From Bacteroidaceae bacterium (GTDB lineage Bacteria; Bacteroidota; Bacteroidia; Bacteroidales; Bacteroidaceae): DNA of 64,000 nucleotides. Both the position numbers and the translations under genes were made by a program. Where the stretch lies: the NCBI GenBank assembly GCA_017617335.1, contig JAFZWK010000058.1:1-64000 (forward strand), written 5' to 3'. Below, piece after piece: positions 53,924 to 63,146 of the stretch. The notes beneath the pieces are model-generated. The model was not told where the DNA came from and searched no databases. It was given only the letters and a program-made list of their open reading frames with translations. Numbering within the stretch: position 1 is the stretch's first letter; each line of letters begins with the position of its first letter.

Positions 53924-56179
53924 ATGCATAGCATTCCTGCATATCGACATACACTTATCTGTCTGGCTCTCCTGTTTGGACTCAGCTACCAGGTTAGTGG
54001 TCAGAATATTATGCGAAGTCAAGACAGATCTGGCATCGACGAATACAACGAGTCAGGGAATTACAGGGATGATGCTGGCAACAGCTTGTCGTGGGGAGGA
54101 CGCGACACGACGAGTCACAAAGATGGAAAACCCATCCCCATCGGAATCTTTCAATGGGTCATCGATCCCAGGCTGGGAACGGTGATACCTGCTGAGAACA
54201 ATGATACGATAGTCCACAATTACCAGAACAACAACCTGACGGAAGGCTATACAGGGCAATACAATTTCTTGGGCAATCTGGCAGCACCTCGCCTCAACCG
54301 TATCTTCATGAACCGCGAGCGAGTTTCCGACCAGATTTTCCTAGAGCCCTATAGCTTCTTTCGAGGCTCGCTTAGCGATTTCCGTTTCACAAATACCCTG
54401 AGCCCTGTTACAAACCTTGCCTACAACAAGTGTGGCAATAACCAGAACGGAGAGGACCGTATCCGTGCCTACTTCGCAAGCAATATCAACAAGATATCAG
54501 GCATAGGCTTCAAACTCGATTATTCGTATGGACGAGGCTACTACAATGCATCTGCCAACAGCTTGTTTGGCGGAACTGTCTTCGGCTATTATCGAGGGGA
54601 GAAGTACAGCATGCATGCCTACATCAATGCCAACCATATAAAGACAGGGGAAAATGGAGGTATTGAGAACGACCTCTACATTGTGGACCCACAGAGTTTC
54701 CAGACAAGCTATGGAAGCAAAGACATTCCTACCAACCTCAGCGACACGTGGAATCGCAACAACGAACAGAACTTCTACCTAACTCACAACTACAGCGTGG
54801 GCATCACTCGTGAAATTGAGATTCCTGATTCCCTGAAACCCAAGCCCCCCTCTGAAACGGAGCTGCTGAGCCAACTGAGCGACAGCATACGTGGCATATT
54901 GCGTGAGGATAGCATACGCCGCCAGGTAACTGTTGATTCCCTTCTGCTAGCTTGGCAGAATTCCCTCATCATCCCCACAGAATTCCTACCTGTCACCAGC
55001 TTCATCCATACGCTCGACATCCGTCGTATGCAGCACACCCATATCGCCAAGAATACTCCAAACAGCTGGTACACAAACCATTACTACGGAAAATGGAACA
55101 AGGTGGATGATGAGACTGATGCAATGAGCGTACGCAACACGTTGGGTCTCGCCATCCGCGAGGGCTTCAGCAAATGGGCAGCGATGGGTATCACGGCCTA
55201 TGCCTCGCACAAACTCAGGACCTATACTCTGCCAATCCTCCTTGCCGATAGTGTGGGCAGAAACAAATGGACAGAGAATGACATCTCTGTGGGTGGCGAG
55301 TTGAGTCGCACCCAGGGACGTGTTCTCCACTACAACGCGAATGCTGAGTTCTGGCTTGTGGGCGAGAATCTGGGTGACTTCAACGTGGATGGAACCATCT
55401 CGACAAACATTCGCACAGGAGAGACTGACAGCATCCTCATTTCCGCCCATGCAAACCTGCGGCACGAGACTCCCTCCTTCTATTTCCGCCACTTCCATTC
55501 CCAATCTGCTTGGTGGGACAACACCAGTATGGACAAGGAACTTCACACGCGCATCGAGGGGCAGATAGATGTCAGCAAGTCACACACGAGGCTGAACGTA
55601 GGATTTGAAAACGTGCAGAACTACACCTTCTTCGGCATGAGGAATACCCTGCTCAGCAAAAAGGATTCAACGAGTGTCATACCAGCTGACTACAGCCACG
55701 AGGTAGCTGTCATGCAGCACGGCGGAAGCATCCAGATTTTTAGCGCGACACTAAGCCAAGACTTGCATCTGGGCCCCGTTCATTGGGACAATGAGGTTAC
55801 CTACCAGAAGACCTCCAACAAGGATGTCCTCCCCCTGCCCGATGTCTCGATATACAGCAACCTCTATCTGCTTTTCCATATTGCCAAGATACTGCGCGTG
55901 CAGCTGGGAGGCGACGTGAGGTATTGGACCTCCTATTATGCTCCTGACTATTCGGCAAACATTGGGCAGTTCGCTGTTCAGGATGCATCCCATCAGCGCG
56001 TAAAGGTTGGCAACTACCCCATCATCAATGTTTACCTGAACATGCACCTGAAACGATGCCGCATCTATCTGGCTATGGATCACGTGAACGCAGGGTCAGG
56101 GCGATACTTTTGGGCACCCCACTATCCAGTAAACCCACGCACCTTCCACTTCGGCGTAAGCTGGAACTTCTTCAATTAA
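53924..56179 (+). CDS. Putative outer-membrane porin (Porin_10 type)
   Basis: A 751-residue beta-barrel protein with a signal peptide (ending YQVSGQ). The family pattern is visible: PIGIFQWVIDPRLGT in the N-terminal segment, FLEPYSFF, the strand-rich barrel with alternating aromatic residues, and the end PRTFHFGVSWNFFN, which finishes with aromatic residues as outer-membrane barrels do. A helical, charged insert lies at about 300-350. It probably makes a passive channel; substrate unknown. Its stop codon overlaps the first unit of the 22-bp array at 56177. Confidence 0.85.
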   Translation: MHSIPAYRHTLICLALLFGLSYQVSGQNIMRSQDRSGIDEYNESGNYRDDAGNSLSWGGRDTTSHKDGKPIPIGIFQWVIDPRLGTVIPAENNDTIVHNYQNNNLTEGYTGQYNFLGNLAAPRLNRIFMNRERVSDQIFLEPYSFFRGSLSDFRFTNTLSPVTNLAYNKCGNNQNGEDRIRAYFASNINKISGIGFKLDYSYGRGYYNASANSLFGGTVFGYYRGEKYSMHAYINANHIKTGENGGIENDLYIVDPQSFQTSYGSKDIPTNLSDTWNRNNEQNFYLTHNYSVGITREIEIPDSLKPKPPSETELLSQLSDSIRGILREDSIRRQVTVDSLLLAWQNSLIIPTEFLPVTSFIHTLDIRRMQHTHIAKNTPNSWYTNHYYGKWNKVDDETDAMSVRNTLGLAIREGFSKWAAMGITAYASHKLRTYTLPILLADSVGRNKWTENDISVGGELSRTQGRVLHYNANAEFWLVGENLGDFNVDGTISTNIRTGETDSILISAHANLRHETPSFYFRHFHSQSAWWDNTSMDKELHTRIEGQIDVSKSHTRLNVGFENVQNYTFFGMRNTLLSKKDSTSVIPADYSHEVAVMQHGGSIQIFSATLSQDLHLGPVHWDNEVTYQKTSNKDVLPLPDVSIYSNLYLLFHIAKILRVQLGGDVRYWTSYYAPDYSANIGQFAVQDASHQRVKVGNYPIINVYLNMHLKRCRIYLAMDHVNAGSGRYFWAPHYPVNPRTFHFGVSWNFFN

Positions 56180-56274
56180 CGTGTTGAGACGAAAAAGACA
56201 ACGTGTTGTGTTTGCAGTTTCAACGTGTTGAAATGCTCAAGTCAACGTGTTGAAACTGGGAAGTCAACGTGTTG
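56177..56274 (-). repeat. Five 22-bp-phased CAACGTGTTG units
   Basis: Units start at 56177, 56199, 56221, 56243 and 56265, exactly 22 bp apart. The first is TAACGTGTTG; the other four are perfect CAACGTGTTG (complement of CAACACGTTG). Spacers differ in sequence but often read AAACTGGGAAGT-like. The array fills the space between two convergent genes and enters both: the porin stop at one end and the last codons of the membrane-protein gene at the other. Confidence 0.95.
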
Positions 56275-57151
56275 TCTCCTCTATCGTTTGCTGTCGCTTC
56301 TGCTCATTCTCAGTAATGCTTCCCCAAAGCAGGCATTGGGCGTGGCTCCAAGCAAAGCTTGCCATCAGCAGGAGGACGGTGCAGACGGCAAAGGCAAGTG
56401 CTGTGAGCAGCCAGTAATGAGAAGGTAGACTGACGGTATCGCCCATCGCGATGGATTCGCCTGCTTTGAGATTGACCAGAGCGATGACCATCATGGGCAG
56501 CAGGGCTACAAGGGAGACGAGCACCATGAGAATGAGTCCCACGAGGTTGAACGCCAGAATACGGCCATAATAGCGCCAGCCTGTGGCATATCCCACAAAG
56601 CATTGGGCTATGCTCTTGTCGCTGTATCTGACCTCCATGACAATCATATCGACAGGCACAATCAACAGCAGAATCACCAGCAGGGCTACAGCAAAAGCCC
56701 AGACGGGCAACTGGAAGATGGCCAGGCCATAACCAGCGACAAACGAAAGGAGAAACAGAAGAATGAACAGAATCAACAGGCTGCAATCCCTCGCCATTCG
56801 CTTGCCGATAAGGGGGCGCAGGGTTTTCATTGTGGCTACTGGCTCGTAGTCGAGGTCGCGCCAACGCACCAGCATGGCATCCATCGTGCCGATGTAGAGC
56901 AGCCCTCCAAAGAGGCTGAGGAGGCAGACAACGAGTGAGGCGATGAGCATCGGCGTTTTAGGCTCGGAAGCCAGTTGCTGAGTGACCAGACCTGTCAGAG
57001 CAGAAAGGGCAGCACACACCACGAGTGCCGGCCAGATATAATGGAGGAGGTTTCCAGAGTTGTTCCAAGCCTGACGGATACCCTCCGTGATGCAATGCAC
57101 ATAGTTACGTTCTTCGCAAACTTTCACCAATTTTTCTGTCTTCGATTCCAT
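56264..57151 (-). CDS. Polytopic membrane protein of unknown function
   Basis: A 295-residue protein with about six membrane helices (about 38-60, 68-90, 122-143, 146-172, 195-225, 245-270) and a hydrophilic C-terminus. The N-terminus (CITEGIRQAWNNSGNLLHYIWP) recalls helical starts of DUF4013-like Bacteroidota membrane proteins, but I cannot assign a family. The last codons and the stop (TTR, TGA) are supplied by the 22-bp repeat. It is divergent from the oxidoreductase gene. Confidence 0.7.
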   Translation of the reverse strand: MESKTEKLVKVCEERNYVHCITEGIRQAWNNSGNLLHYIWPALVVCAALSALTGLVTQQLASEPKTPMLIASLVVCLLSLFGGLLYIGTMDAMLVRWRDLDYEPVATMKTLRPLIGKRMARDCSLLILFILLFLLSFVAGYGLAIFQLPVWAFAVALLVILLLIVPVDMIVMEVRYSDKSIAQCFVGYATGWRYYGRILAFNLVGLILMVLVSLVALLPMMVIALVNLKAGESIAMGDTVSLPSHYWLLTALAFAVCTVLLLMASFAWSHAQCLLWGSITENEQKRQQTIEETTR

Positions 57152-57238
57152 CTTTATGATTCGTTTTCCTCAAATTTGAATACAAATATACGGAATAAAA
57201 GTGTATCTTTGCATCGAAACATCGTTTTTTTTATCATT

Positions 57239-58228
57239 ATGGATAGCGAGCAAGATATAAAATGGGGATTCATAGGTTGCGGAGAGGTTACTGAGAAGAA
57301 AAGCGGGCCTGCGTTCAGCAAAATTCCCAGGTCATCGGTAGTGGCTGTGATGGGTAGAAACCAGGAGAAGGTGGAGTCCTATGCACGAAGGCATAACATT
57401 CCCAGATGGTACACGGATGCACAGCAGCTGATTGACGACACGGAGGTGAACGCCATCTACATCGCCACTCCCCCCTCCTCGCACGCTACCTACGCCATCA
57501 TGGCCATGAAGGCAGGCAAGCCTGTTTACGTGGAGAAGCCTCTGGCAAGCAGTTATCTCGACTGCCAGCGCATCAACCACATCAGCGAGCAAACCCACAT
57601 TCCCTGCTTCGTGGCTTATTACCGCCGCTTTCTTCCCTACTTCCTGAAGGTGAAGGAACTGGTCAAGCAGAATGCCATAGGGAAAGTAATCAACGTGCAG
57701 ATCCGCTTCGCAGTTCCACCTCGAGAGTTGGACTACAACAGCACGAACCTTCCTTGGCGCGTGCAGCGCGACATCGCTGGCGGAGGGTATTTCTATGACC
57801 TGGCTCCCCATCAGATTGACTTCCTGCAGGAGCTACTGGGGCCCATCGTGAAGGCGACTGGTTACACGTCCAACATGGGCGGATTGTATCAGACGGAGGA
57901 TAATGTGAGCGCAGCCTTCCAGTTTGCTTCAGGACTGTCAGGGAGCGGGTCGTGGTGCTTCGTCAGTCATGAGAGTGCGCGTACAGACCGCATAGAACTG
58001 ATTGGTGATCAAGGGCAGATCTGCTTCAGCGTATTCACCTACGAGCCCATCGCGTTGCATACCAGCGAGGGACGCCAGGAGATCAGGGTTGAGAATCCAC
58101 CTCACGTGCAGCTTCCGCTCATACAAAAAGTCGTGGAGCATCTGCAGGGGACAGGAATCTGTACTGCAGACAGCGTCTCAGCCACGAGCGTTAACTGGGT
58201 GATGGACAGAATCTTAGGGAAGATTTAG
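57239..58228 (+). CDS. Gfo/Idh/MocA family oxidoreductase
   Basis: A 329-residue NAD(P)-dependent dehydrogenase. The start MDSEQDIKWGFIGCGE at 57239 is right for the family; codons upstream run through the divergent region. The Rossmann domain has GFIGCGEV and IATPPSSHA; the catalytic-region motif is YVEKPLAS. The C-terminal beta-sheet domain (about 130-310) is intact, including GGGYFYDLAPHQID with the conserved His. Typical substrates are sugars, inositols or their derivatives; the neighbours do not say which. A + strand TATCTTTG at 57204-57211 with TTTG at 57175 (25-nt gap, rather long) may be its promoter. Confidence 0.88.
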   Translation: MDSEQDIKWGFIGCGEVTEKKSGPAFSKIPRSSVVAVMGRNQEKVESYARRHNIPRWYTDAQQLIDDTEVNAIYIATPPSSHATYAIMAMKAGKPVYVEKPLASSYLDCQRINHISEQTHIPCFVAYYRRFLPYFLKVKELVKQNAIGKVINVQIRFAVPPRELDYNSTNLPWRVQRDIAGGGYFYDLAPHQIDFLQELLGPIVKATGYTSNMGGLYQTEDNVSAAFQFASGLSGSGSWCFVSHESARTDRIELIGDQGQICFSVFTYEPIALHTSEGRQEIRVENPPHVQLPLIQKVVEHLQGTGICTADSVSATSVNWVMDRILGKI

Positions 58229-58271
58229 ACGACACGTTCTTACCCCTCCCTTCTTTCTTTATTGGAAAAAG

Positions 58272-58309
58272 AAAATCCTGAGCTCTCACAGACGAGAACC
58301 CAGGATTTT
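58272..58309. terminator. Bidirectional terminator between convergent genes
   Basis: AAAATCCTGAGCTCTC (58272-58287) pairs with GAGAACCCAGGATTTT (58294-58309) with two wobble or mismatch positions and a 6-nt loop. T-rich tracts follow in both directions, serving the oxidoreductase and the beta-helix gene. Confidence 0.85.
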
Positions 58310-58341
58310 ACTTTTATCGATTGCTTGAGGCGCAGGGAGCC

Positions 58342-61300
58342 TTACTTCACCAGTTGCTTCTTGCCGTTGATGATGTAGAGACCCTTCTGCAGCTGCTCAC
58401 GGCTGTCAAACTTCCTTCCAGTCAGGTCGTAGATACCAGCATACTTGCGTTCTGGCTTGCTAACGATGATGTCAGAAATGCCTGTGCCGCCGTTCAGGAT
58501 ATCCTGTTTCTGCTCTTCACTTACGAGACGGATATGACGAATACTCAGAGTGGTCAGTTCATCAGGAATGGGATCGAGACGAAGCCTGCTGCCAGCCTTA
58601 CCCCATTCGATTTCAAGTGCATCGCTCAGGTCGATGAACATATCCTTCCACTCGTTGTCTGTGGTTGCCTCAAAGTCGAACCAGATCTCGTTGCCAGCCA
58701 CGATGGGTGAGTAGAATATCTCAGCATTGTGGGCGGTTTCTGTCTGGTACTGGAAGTAGAGGTAACGCTCGTTTGTAACGTCATACTCCAAGGTACTCAG
58801 GTAAGCGTATGGGTCAGGACCTACCGTAGTGATGAAGTAGCTGAAGGGACCGTTGTTGGCCCATTCCATGTTGTGAGCGCCAGAACCTACCAACGTCATG
58901 TAGCAGGCATAGGTTGCCTTCACCTCGGCAGCCAGAGCGTTAGCCTCCTCTGTAGTGATCTCTGGGAAGTCAGGATCTTCATCGTATGCACCCCATACGC
59001 GTGCGCTGATCTCGTTGATAGCCACCGTCTGAGGATCATCCTCGTAACCAGGAATGTTGTACTCGCCATAGATTGACTCCACGACATTCAACAGGTTGAC
59101 GTATGCCTGCTTACCTTCGTAGATCTGCTGGAAGAGGGTTCCAATCTGCTGAACCAAAGCATACTTCTCTGCACCTGTAGAGGCGTTGGGGATGGCGTTG
59201 ACTGCATTCTCCAGACCTATCTTCAGGGAAATGGGATAGTTGGGGAACTGGTTGTAGGTCTCGTCATCCATGAACAGATAGACGTTGAGCAGGTGGTCTG
59301 CAGTAATGGACATTTCATTCAGGGTGCGGTCGAGAGCCTCGATGGAGGTGGCTGATTCGATGTCGCCCTGGTAGTAGAGGTGGAAGTCACCCAGACGCGT
59401 CACGTTGGCTCCGTCGACACCTGGAGTGCGTACACCCACGGTAAGGTTTCCATCGGTCACATTCACCACGATGCGATTCTCGTACAATCCGTCGGAGAAG
59501 GCCAGAGCATGGCCCTGAACGACTGAGGGAGCGTATCCGACGTCAGATCCATCCTCGAAGAGAACTGCAAAGTTCGTCTCGTCGGCATACTCGGCATCGA
59601 GAGGCACATAGTCCTCGATGATGGTGCGCGTGTAGGTCTGAGCCTCGTTGGCATAGACGAAGGAAGCATAGTTCAGGGAGTTGTTGTCGCCGAAGGGACG
59701 GTAGTTGGCCTTCACGGTCAGCTCATAGAGACCATCCTTCATGCCTGTCAACGTCTGTGACAGGTCGACTGCATTGGTTGAGCCTGCTATGTTCTTCAGT
59801 TCCGAAGCGGGAGTGCTGTAGGTGCTGAAGCTGCCGGCATTCGTATCCCAACCTTCCTTGGCAAGGCTGAAGTCAGGATTCGTCATCAGGCTGGTGATCT
59901 CGCTGCCAGGAGTATAGTCGGAAGCGATGGCCTGAGTCAGCATGTCGCCCAGATAGATGGTCTCTGCCTGAATCTCCTCTGTGGTGAGCTGACGATTCTT
60001 GTCGATGTAGGAGTAAGATCCGTTGGGGAACTTGTCGCCTGGCTCCACCTCTTCCGTCAGGTAGGATTCCACCAGCTCGCGTCCGAATCCAGCCAGATCG
60101 GGATTTGCCTCCAGATAAGCCTTCACCTCGTCCACCTTGGCCATATAGTCGGCATAGGCATTCATGCAAGCCTGCACGACGGCCTTCTTGGCGTAGAGAG
60201 TCTCGTAGGCATCCAGGAAGTCAGCCAAGACATTGATCTCGCTCAGAGCGGATACCATACCCTCGTACTCCTCCTGCAGGGCGGAAGTATAGGGATATTC
60301 GCTGCTCCAGTCCATCTCGGCCAGTACCACGTCGTCGCGGAAGCTGGCGAAGTTCTCCTCAGTCATGGAAGCATAGCTGCCGTCAGGAAGCTGATAGACG
60401 CGAGAGTGTGTCTTGTCCCAGAGAGGATAGGCATCCTCGCCGATCGTCTGATACCATGTGGGGCTGAGGAAGGTCTCTCCGTTGAGCTTGTAGCACAGCT
60501 CACCAGTGGCAGCTATCTCGGAGCAATCCTCGTAGCAGTTGTTCATGGAAGAGGCACCGTATGTCAGGACTCCCTCGTAGGTCGACCAGCAGTTACTGAT
60601 GTTGGAAGAGGCTGCCTCGCCGCTGATACCGCCCATCTGGCTGTGTGTGGTTGCCAGGAGCAGGTCGCCTGCCGTGAAGCAGTTCGTAACGGTGGATACA
60701 TGCATCTCACCGCCCAGTACACCCGTGCGGACACTGGCATTGCTTATCATCTCGGCGTTCACGATACCCAGGTTCTTAACTGTTGCCGAATAGGTACGGC
60801 TGAAGAAGCCCACCTCACGCGTGTCGTCGCGAGTCACCTTCAGGTTGTAGATAACATGGTTCTGGCCATCGAAGATTCCGCTGTAGGAGTGGTTCACCAT
60901 GCCTGCCTCATCGCTGTAGAGTCCGATGGGGATGAAGTTCTCCACAGGAGTCAGGTCGATATCGGCATCCAGCTTGGCGTTGATGGTAGTCTGACCGCCG
61001 TTGACCATCTCAGCGAACTTCAGGAGCTGCGTGTACCACTGGATGTGGTAGTAGCCATTCGCATCAGGCGTCATGAAGCCAGGCATCTCGTTGCCACAGT
61101 TCACACAGATACCATATTCATATACGTGATCAGGTATTACCACCTCGTTGGGAGTGTTGGTATAGGTGATCTCACCCTCCTTGGCTGAACCGTCGCAGTT
61201 GAATTCACCCTGGGCAAACACCGTGCCGCGAGTGGAATCCCACGTGGGCAGATTGTCCTCGCCGATTGTCTGGAACCACCAAATGTTTTCTGTCAGACCG

Positions 61301-62547
61301 CCATTCAGACGGAAGGTTACCTCGCCATTGGCGAATGCGTCAGCAGGCATGTCGCCATAGCAGTCTATCATCGTGGAGACGTAGGTACCGGCAATGGCAC
61401 CCTCGGAAACGCAGTACTCCTCAGTGCCGTGGCGGACTCCGTTGTCGTCGGCAGCATCACCAATCAGCCTGCCAGCACGTGGATAAGCCTGAATGTCGTT
61501 GCCGTACTCCCAGCAGCGGCTCACGGTACCTCCATAGTTACCAGCCACCAGGGCAGCCACGATCTCACTGGGGTGAATCACGGTACTGTTCGTCACGTAG
61601 CAGTTCTCCACGCGGCCCTCCATCAACTGGCCAACCAAAGCGGCAAAGCGGCCACTGTAGGGGTCCTTGTCTCCGAAGTCGAACGTGTAGTAGTCCACGC
61701 CCAGGTCGCGCACCGTACCCGTTACCAAGCCGAACACACCGCTTGATCCGTAGAGAGGATTATAGGCAGCCGTCAGGTACTTGATCACGTGCTTCTGGCC
61801 CTCGAAGATACCAGCGAAGCCCAGATTCGACTTGGCAGCACCCGTCGAGTAAGAGTCACCGTTGTCTATCACACCGATGGGGCAATAGTCCGTCACCTCG
61901 CTCATGTCCAAGTCTGCCGTCAGACGTGCATTGGCGGTGCGGTACATGCCAGAGTTCACGATGCGGGCAAACTCCTGCAGGTCGGCAGGCGTATTGATGA
62001 GCCAGTAGCCATCCTCGCCCTGAGTCAGGTGGATCTCGCCCACGTCAATCGTATGGCGCTTCTCGTATTCCTCCTGAGAAATGATCTCGATGTTGCGGAC
62101 AAAGATCTCCAGACCAGCCTCCGTACCGGTATCCAGACGCATGTTGTCGTTCTTCTTACCCCAGTTGAACTTGGTGCGGCTGCCGGAGATGTTCACGTAC
62201 TTAACCGTCCAGTCCTCAGCAACAGGAAACGCAAACGTCTGCTCGCGTCCTGCAGCAATGGGAGAGAAGAAGAACTCTGCGTTGCCGATCGTTACAGGGC
62301 ACTTGTACTCCATCGACACCCATATTTCGTCGTCAGTCAAGTCGCGGGGCAGACGGCTAGTCTGCACGAAGGGGTCACCGTTCAGACTCACGATGTGATA
62401 CTCATAATCACCCGTCTGTTCAATGCTCATGCCATTCTGGGTGGAACGGTTCAGAGTCAAGTAGCCCAGCGGCTCCACCTCTCCGTCCTGGCCCATGGCA
62501 CACACGGCAATGAGTGCCGTCAATAAAAAAAGTAGTTTTCTTTTCAT
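58342..62547 (-). CDS. Secreted beta-helix (GLUG-like) surface protein, paralogue
   Basis: A 1401-residue exported protein with signal peptide (ending VCAMGQ). Order: jelly-roll-like domain (about 28-165), beta-helix block (about 170-450), second beta-helix block (about 495-740), helical region (about 750-880), sandwich segment (about 890-1090, with TLTGMKDGLYELTVKANYR in part), helical region, a second jelly-roll-like domain (about 1250-1350, echoing the first: FFSPIAAGREQ against FYSPIVAGNEI) and the sorting tail (GIYDLTGRKF, then GLYIINGKK). The middle region aligns with the gene at 631 (TTEEIQAET in both), but this one has added paired jelly-rolls. Probably displayed on the cell surface; ligand unknown. 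Confidence 0.8.
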   Translation of the reverse strand: MKRKLLFLLTALIAVCAMGQDGEVEPLGYLTLNRSTQNGMSIEQTGDYEYHIVSLNGDPFVQTSRLPRDLTDDEIWVSMEYKCPVTIGNAEFFFSPIAAGREQTFAFPVAEDWTVKYVNISGSRTKFNWGKKNDNMRLDTGTEAGLEIFVRNIEIISQEEYEKRHTIDVGEIHLTQGEDGYWLINTPADLQEFARIVNSGMYRTANARLTADLDMSEVTDYCPIGVIDNGDSYSTGAAKSNLGFAGIFEGQKHVIKYLTAAYNPLYGSSGVFGLVTGTVRDLGVDYYTFDFGDKDPYSGRFAALVGQLMEGRVENCYVTNSTVIHPSEIVAALVAGNYGGTVSRCWEYGNDIQAYPRAGRLIGDAADDNGVRHGTEEYCVSEGAIAGTYVSTMIDCYGDMPADAFANGEVTFRLNGGLTENIWWFQTIGEDNLPTWDSTRGTVFAQGEFNCDGSAKEGEITYTNTPNEVVIPDHVYEYGICVNCGNEMPGFMTPDANGYYHIQWYTQLLKFAEMVNGGQTTINAKLDADIDLTPVENFIPIGLYSDEAGMVNHSYSGIFDGQNHVIYNLKVTRDDTREVGFFSRTYSATVKNLGIVNAEMISNASVRTGVLGGEMHVSTVTNCFTAGDLLLATTHSQMGGISGEAASSNISNCWSTYEGVLTYGASSMNNCYEDCSEIAATGELCYKLNGETFLSPTWYQTIGEDAYPLWDKTHSRVYQLPDGSYASMTEENFASFRDDVVLAEMDWSSEYPYTSALQEEYEGMVSALSEINVLADFLDAYETLYAKKAVVQACMNAYADYMAKVDEVKAYLEANPDLAGFGRELVESYLTEEVEPGDKFPNGSYSYIDKNRQLTTEEIQAETIYLGDMLTQAIASDYTPGSEITSLMTNPDFSLAKEGWDTNAGSFSTYSTPASELKNIAGSTNAVDLSQTLTGMKDGLYELTVKANYRPFGDNNSLNYASFVYANEAQTYTRTIIEDYVPLDAEYADETNFAVLFEDGSDVGYAPSVVQGHALAFSDGLYENRIVVNVTDGNLTVGVRTPGVDGANVTRLGDFHLYYQGDIESATSIEALDRTLNEMSITADHLLNVYLFMDDETYNQFPNYPISLKIGLENAVNAIPNASTGAEKYALVQQIGTLFQQIYEGKQAYVNLLNVVESIYGEYNIPGYEDDPQTVAINEISARVWGAYDEDPDFPEITTEEANALAAEVKATYACYMTLVGSGAHNMEWANNGPFSYFITTVGPDPYAYLSTLEYDVTNERYLYFQYQTETAHNAEIFYSPIVAGNEIWFDFEATTDNEWKDMFIDLSDALEIEWGKAGSRLRLDPIPDELTTLSIRHIRLVSEEQKQDILNGGTGISDIIVSKPERKYAGIYDLTGRKFDSREQLQKGLYIINGKKQLVK

Positions 62548-62616
62548 GCGAATTCAGTTTTTAGCTTGTTAACCAATATGTTATATTTTACTCTCTTTCT
62601 ATTCTCTAATTCACCA

Positions 62617-62648
62617 CAAAATTACAAAAAAAATCCGAAACCGCCAAA
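62617..62648 (-). promoter_or_regulatory. Promoter of the beta-helix paralogue
   Basis: On the minus strand TTTG (62648-62645), 20 nt, then TAATTTTG (62624-62617), leaving a leader of about 65 nt before ATG 62547. Confidence 0.65.
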
Positions 62649-62794
62649 CGAAACAGACACTTTTTTTGCCTAATACCATATTATAATACATTACAATTCC
62701 AGTTCACCCCGTTCTTAAATGTTGTTGCCATACACACGCAGTTGCAAAAGACTGTTACATTACAATTTTTCATTATCATGGAAAGTATGTGCTT

Positions 62795-63073
62795 ACACAG
62801 TAACACAGTAACACAGTAACACAGTAACATTTCGATTTTTCATTTTGCCGCAAAACAAGTGGGATGATTTTTATATTATATTAATAATATAATATAAAGT
62901 TTTAAATCACCATTTCTTGTTACACACTCTTATTCTATAAATCTTTTCATTTTGCTCATGATACTCATGTTACTCATTGTCTTTACCTGAAACACATATT
63001 ATATTTCTTGGTGTTCATAATTGGTTTTAAATTTTGCAAATGTTACTATGTTACTGTGTTACTGTGTTACTGT
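62795..63073. repeat. Inverted arms of tandem 8-mers around an AT palindrome
   Basis: Left arm 62795-62829: ACACAGTA four times in tandem. Right arm 63041-63073: TGTTACTA once then TGTTACTG three times, the exact complement word. The arms are 211 bp apart. Between them, 62870-62898 is an AT palindrome with 14-bp perfect arms and a 1-nt centre. Confidence 0.92.
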
Positions 63074-63090
63074 CATTTTGACGGGATTGA

Positions 63091-63146
63091 CAACACGTTG
63101 AAATGGGAAAGTCAACACGTCGCGCCCGCCGAATCTCAACGTGACG
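63091..63146 (+). repeat. 22-bp-phased CAACACGTTG-type motifs
   Basis: CAACACGTTG at 63091-63100 and CAACACGTCG at 63113-63122 (one difference), 22 bp apart; a weaker CAACGTGACG at 63137-63146 is 24 bp further. The set begins 18 bp after the inverted 8-mer element. Confidence 0.7.
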
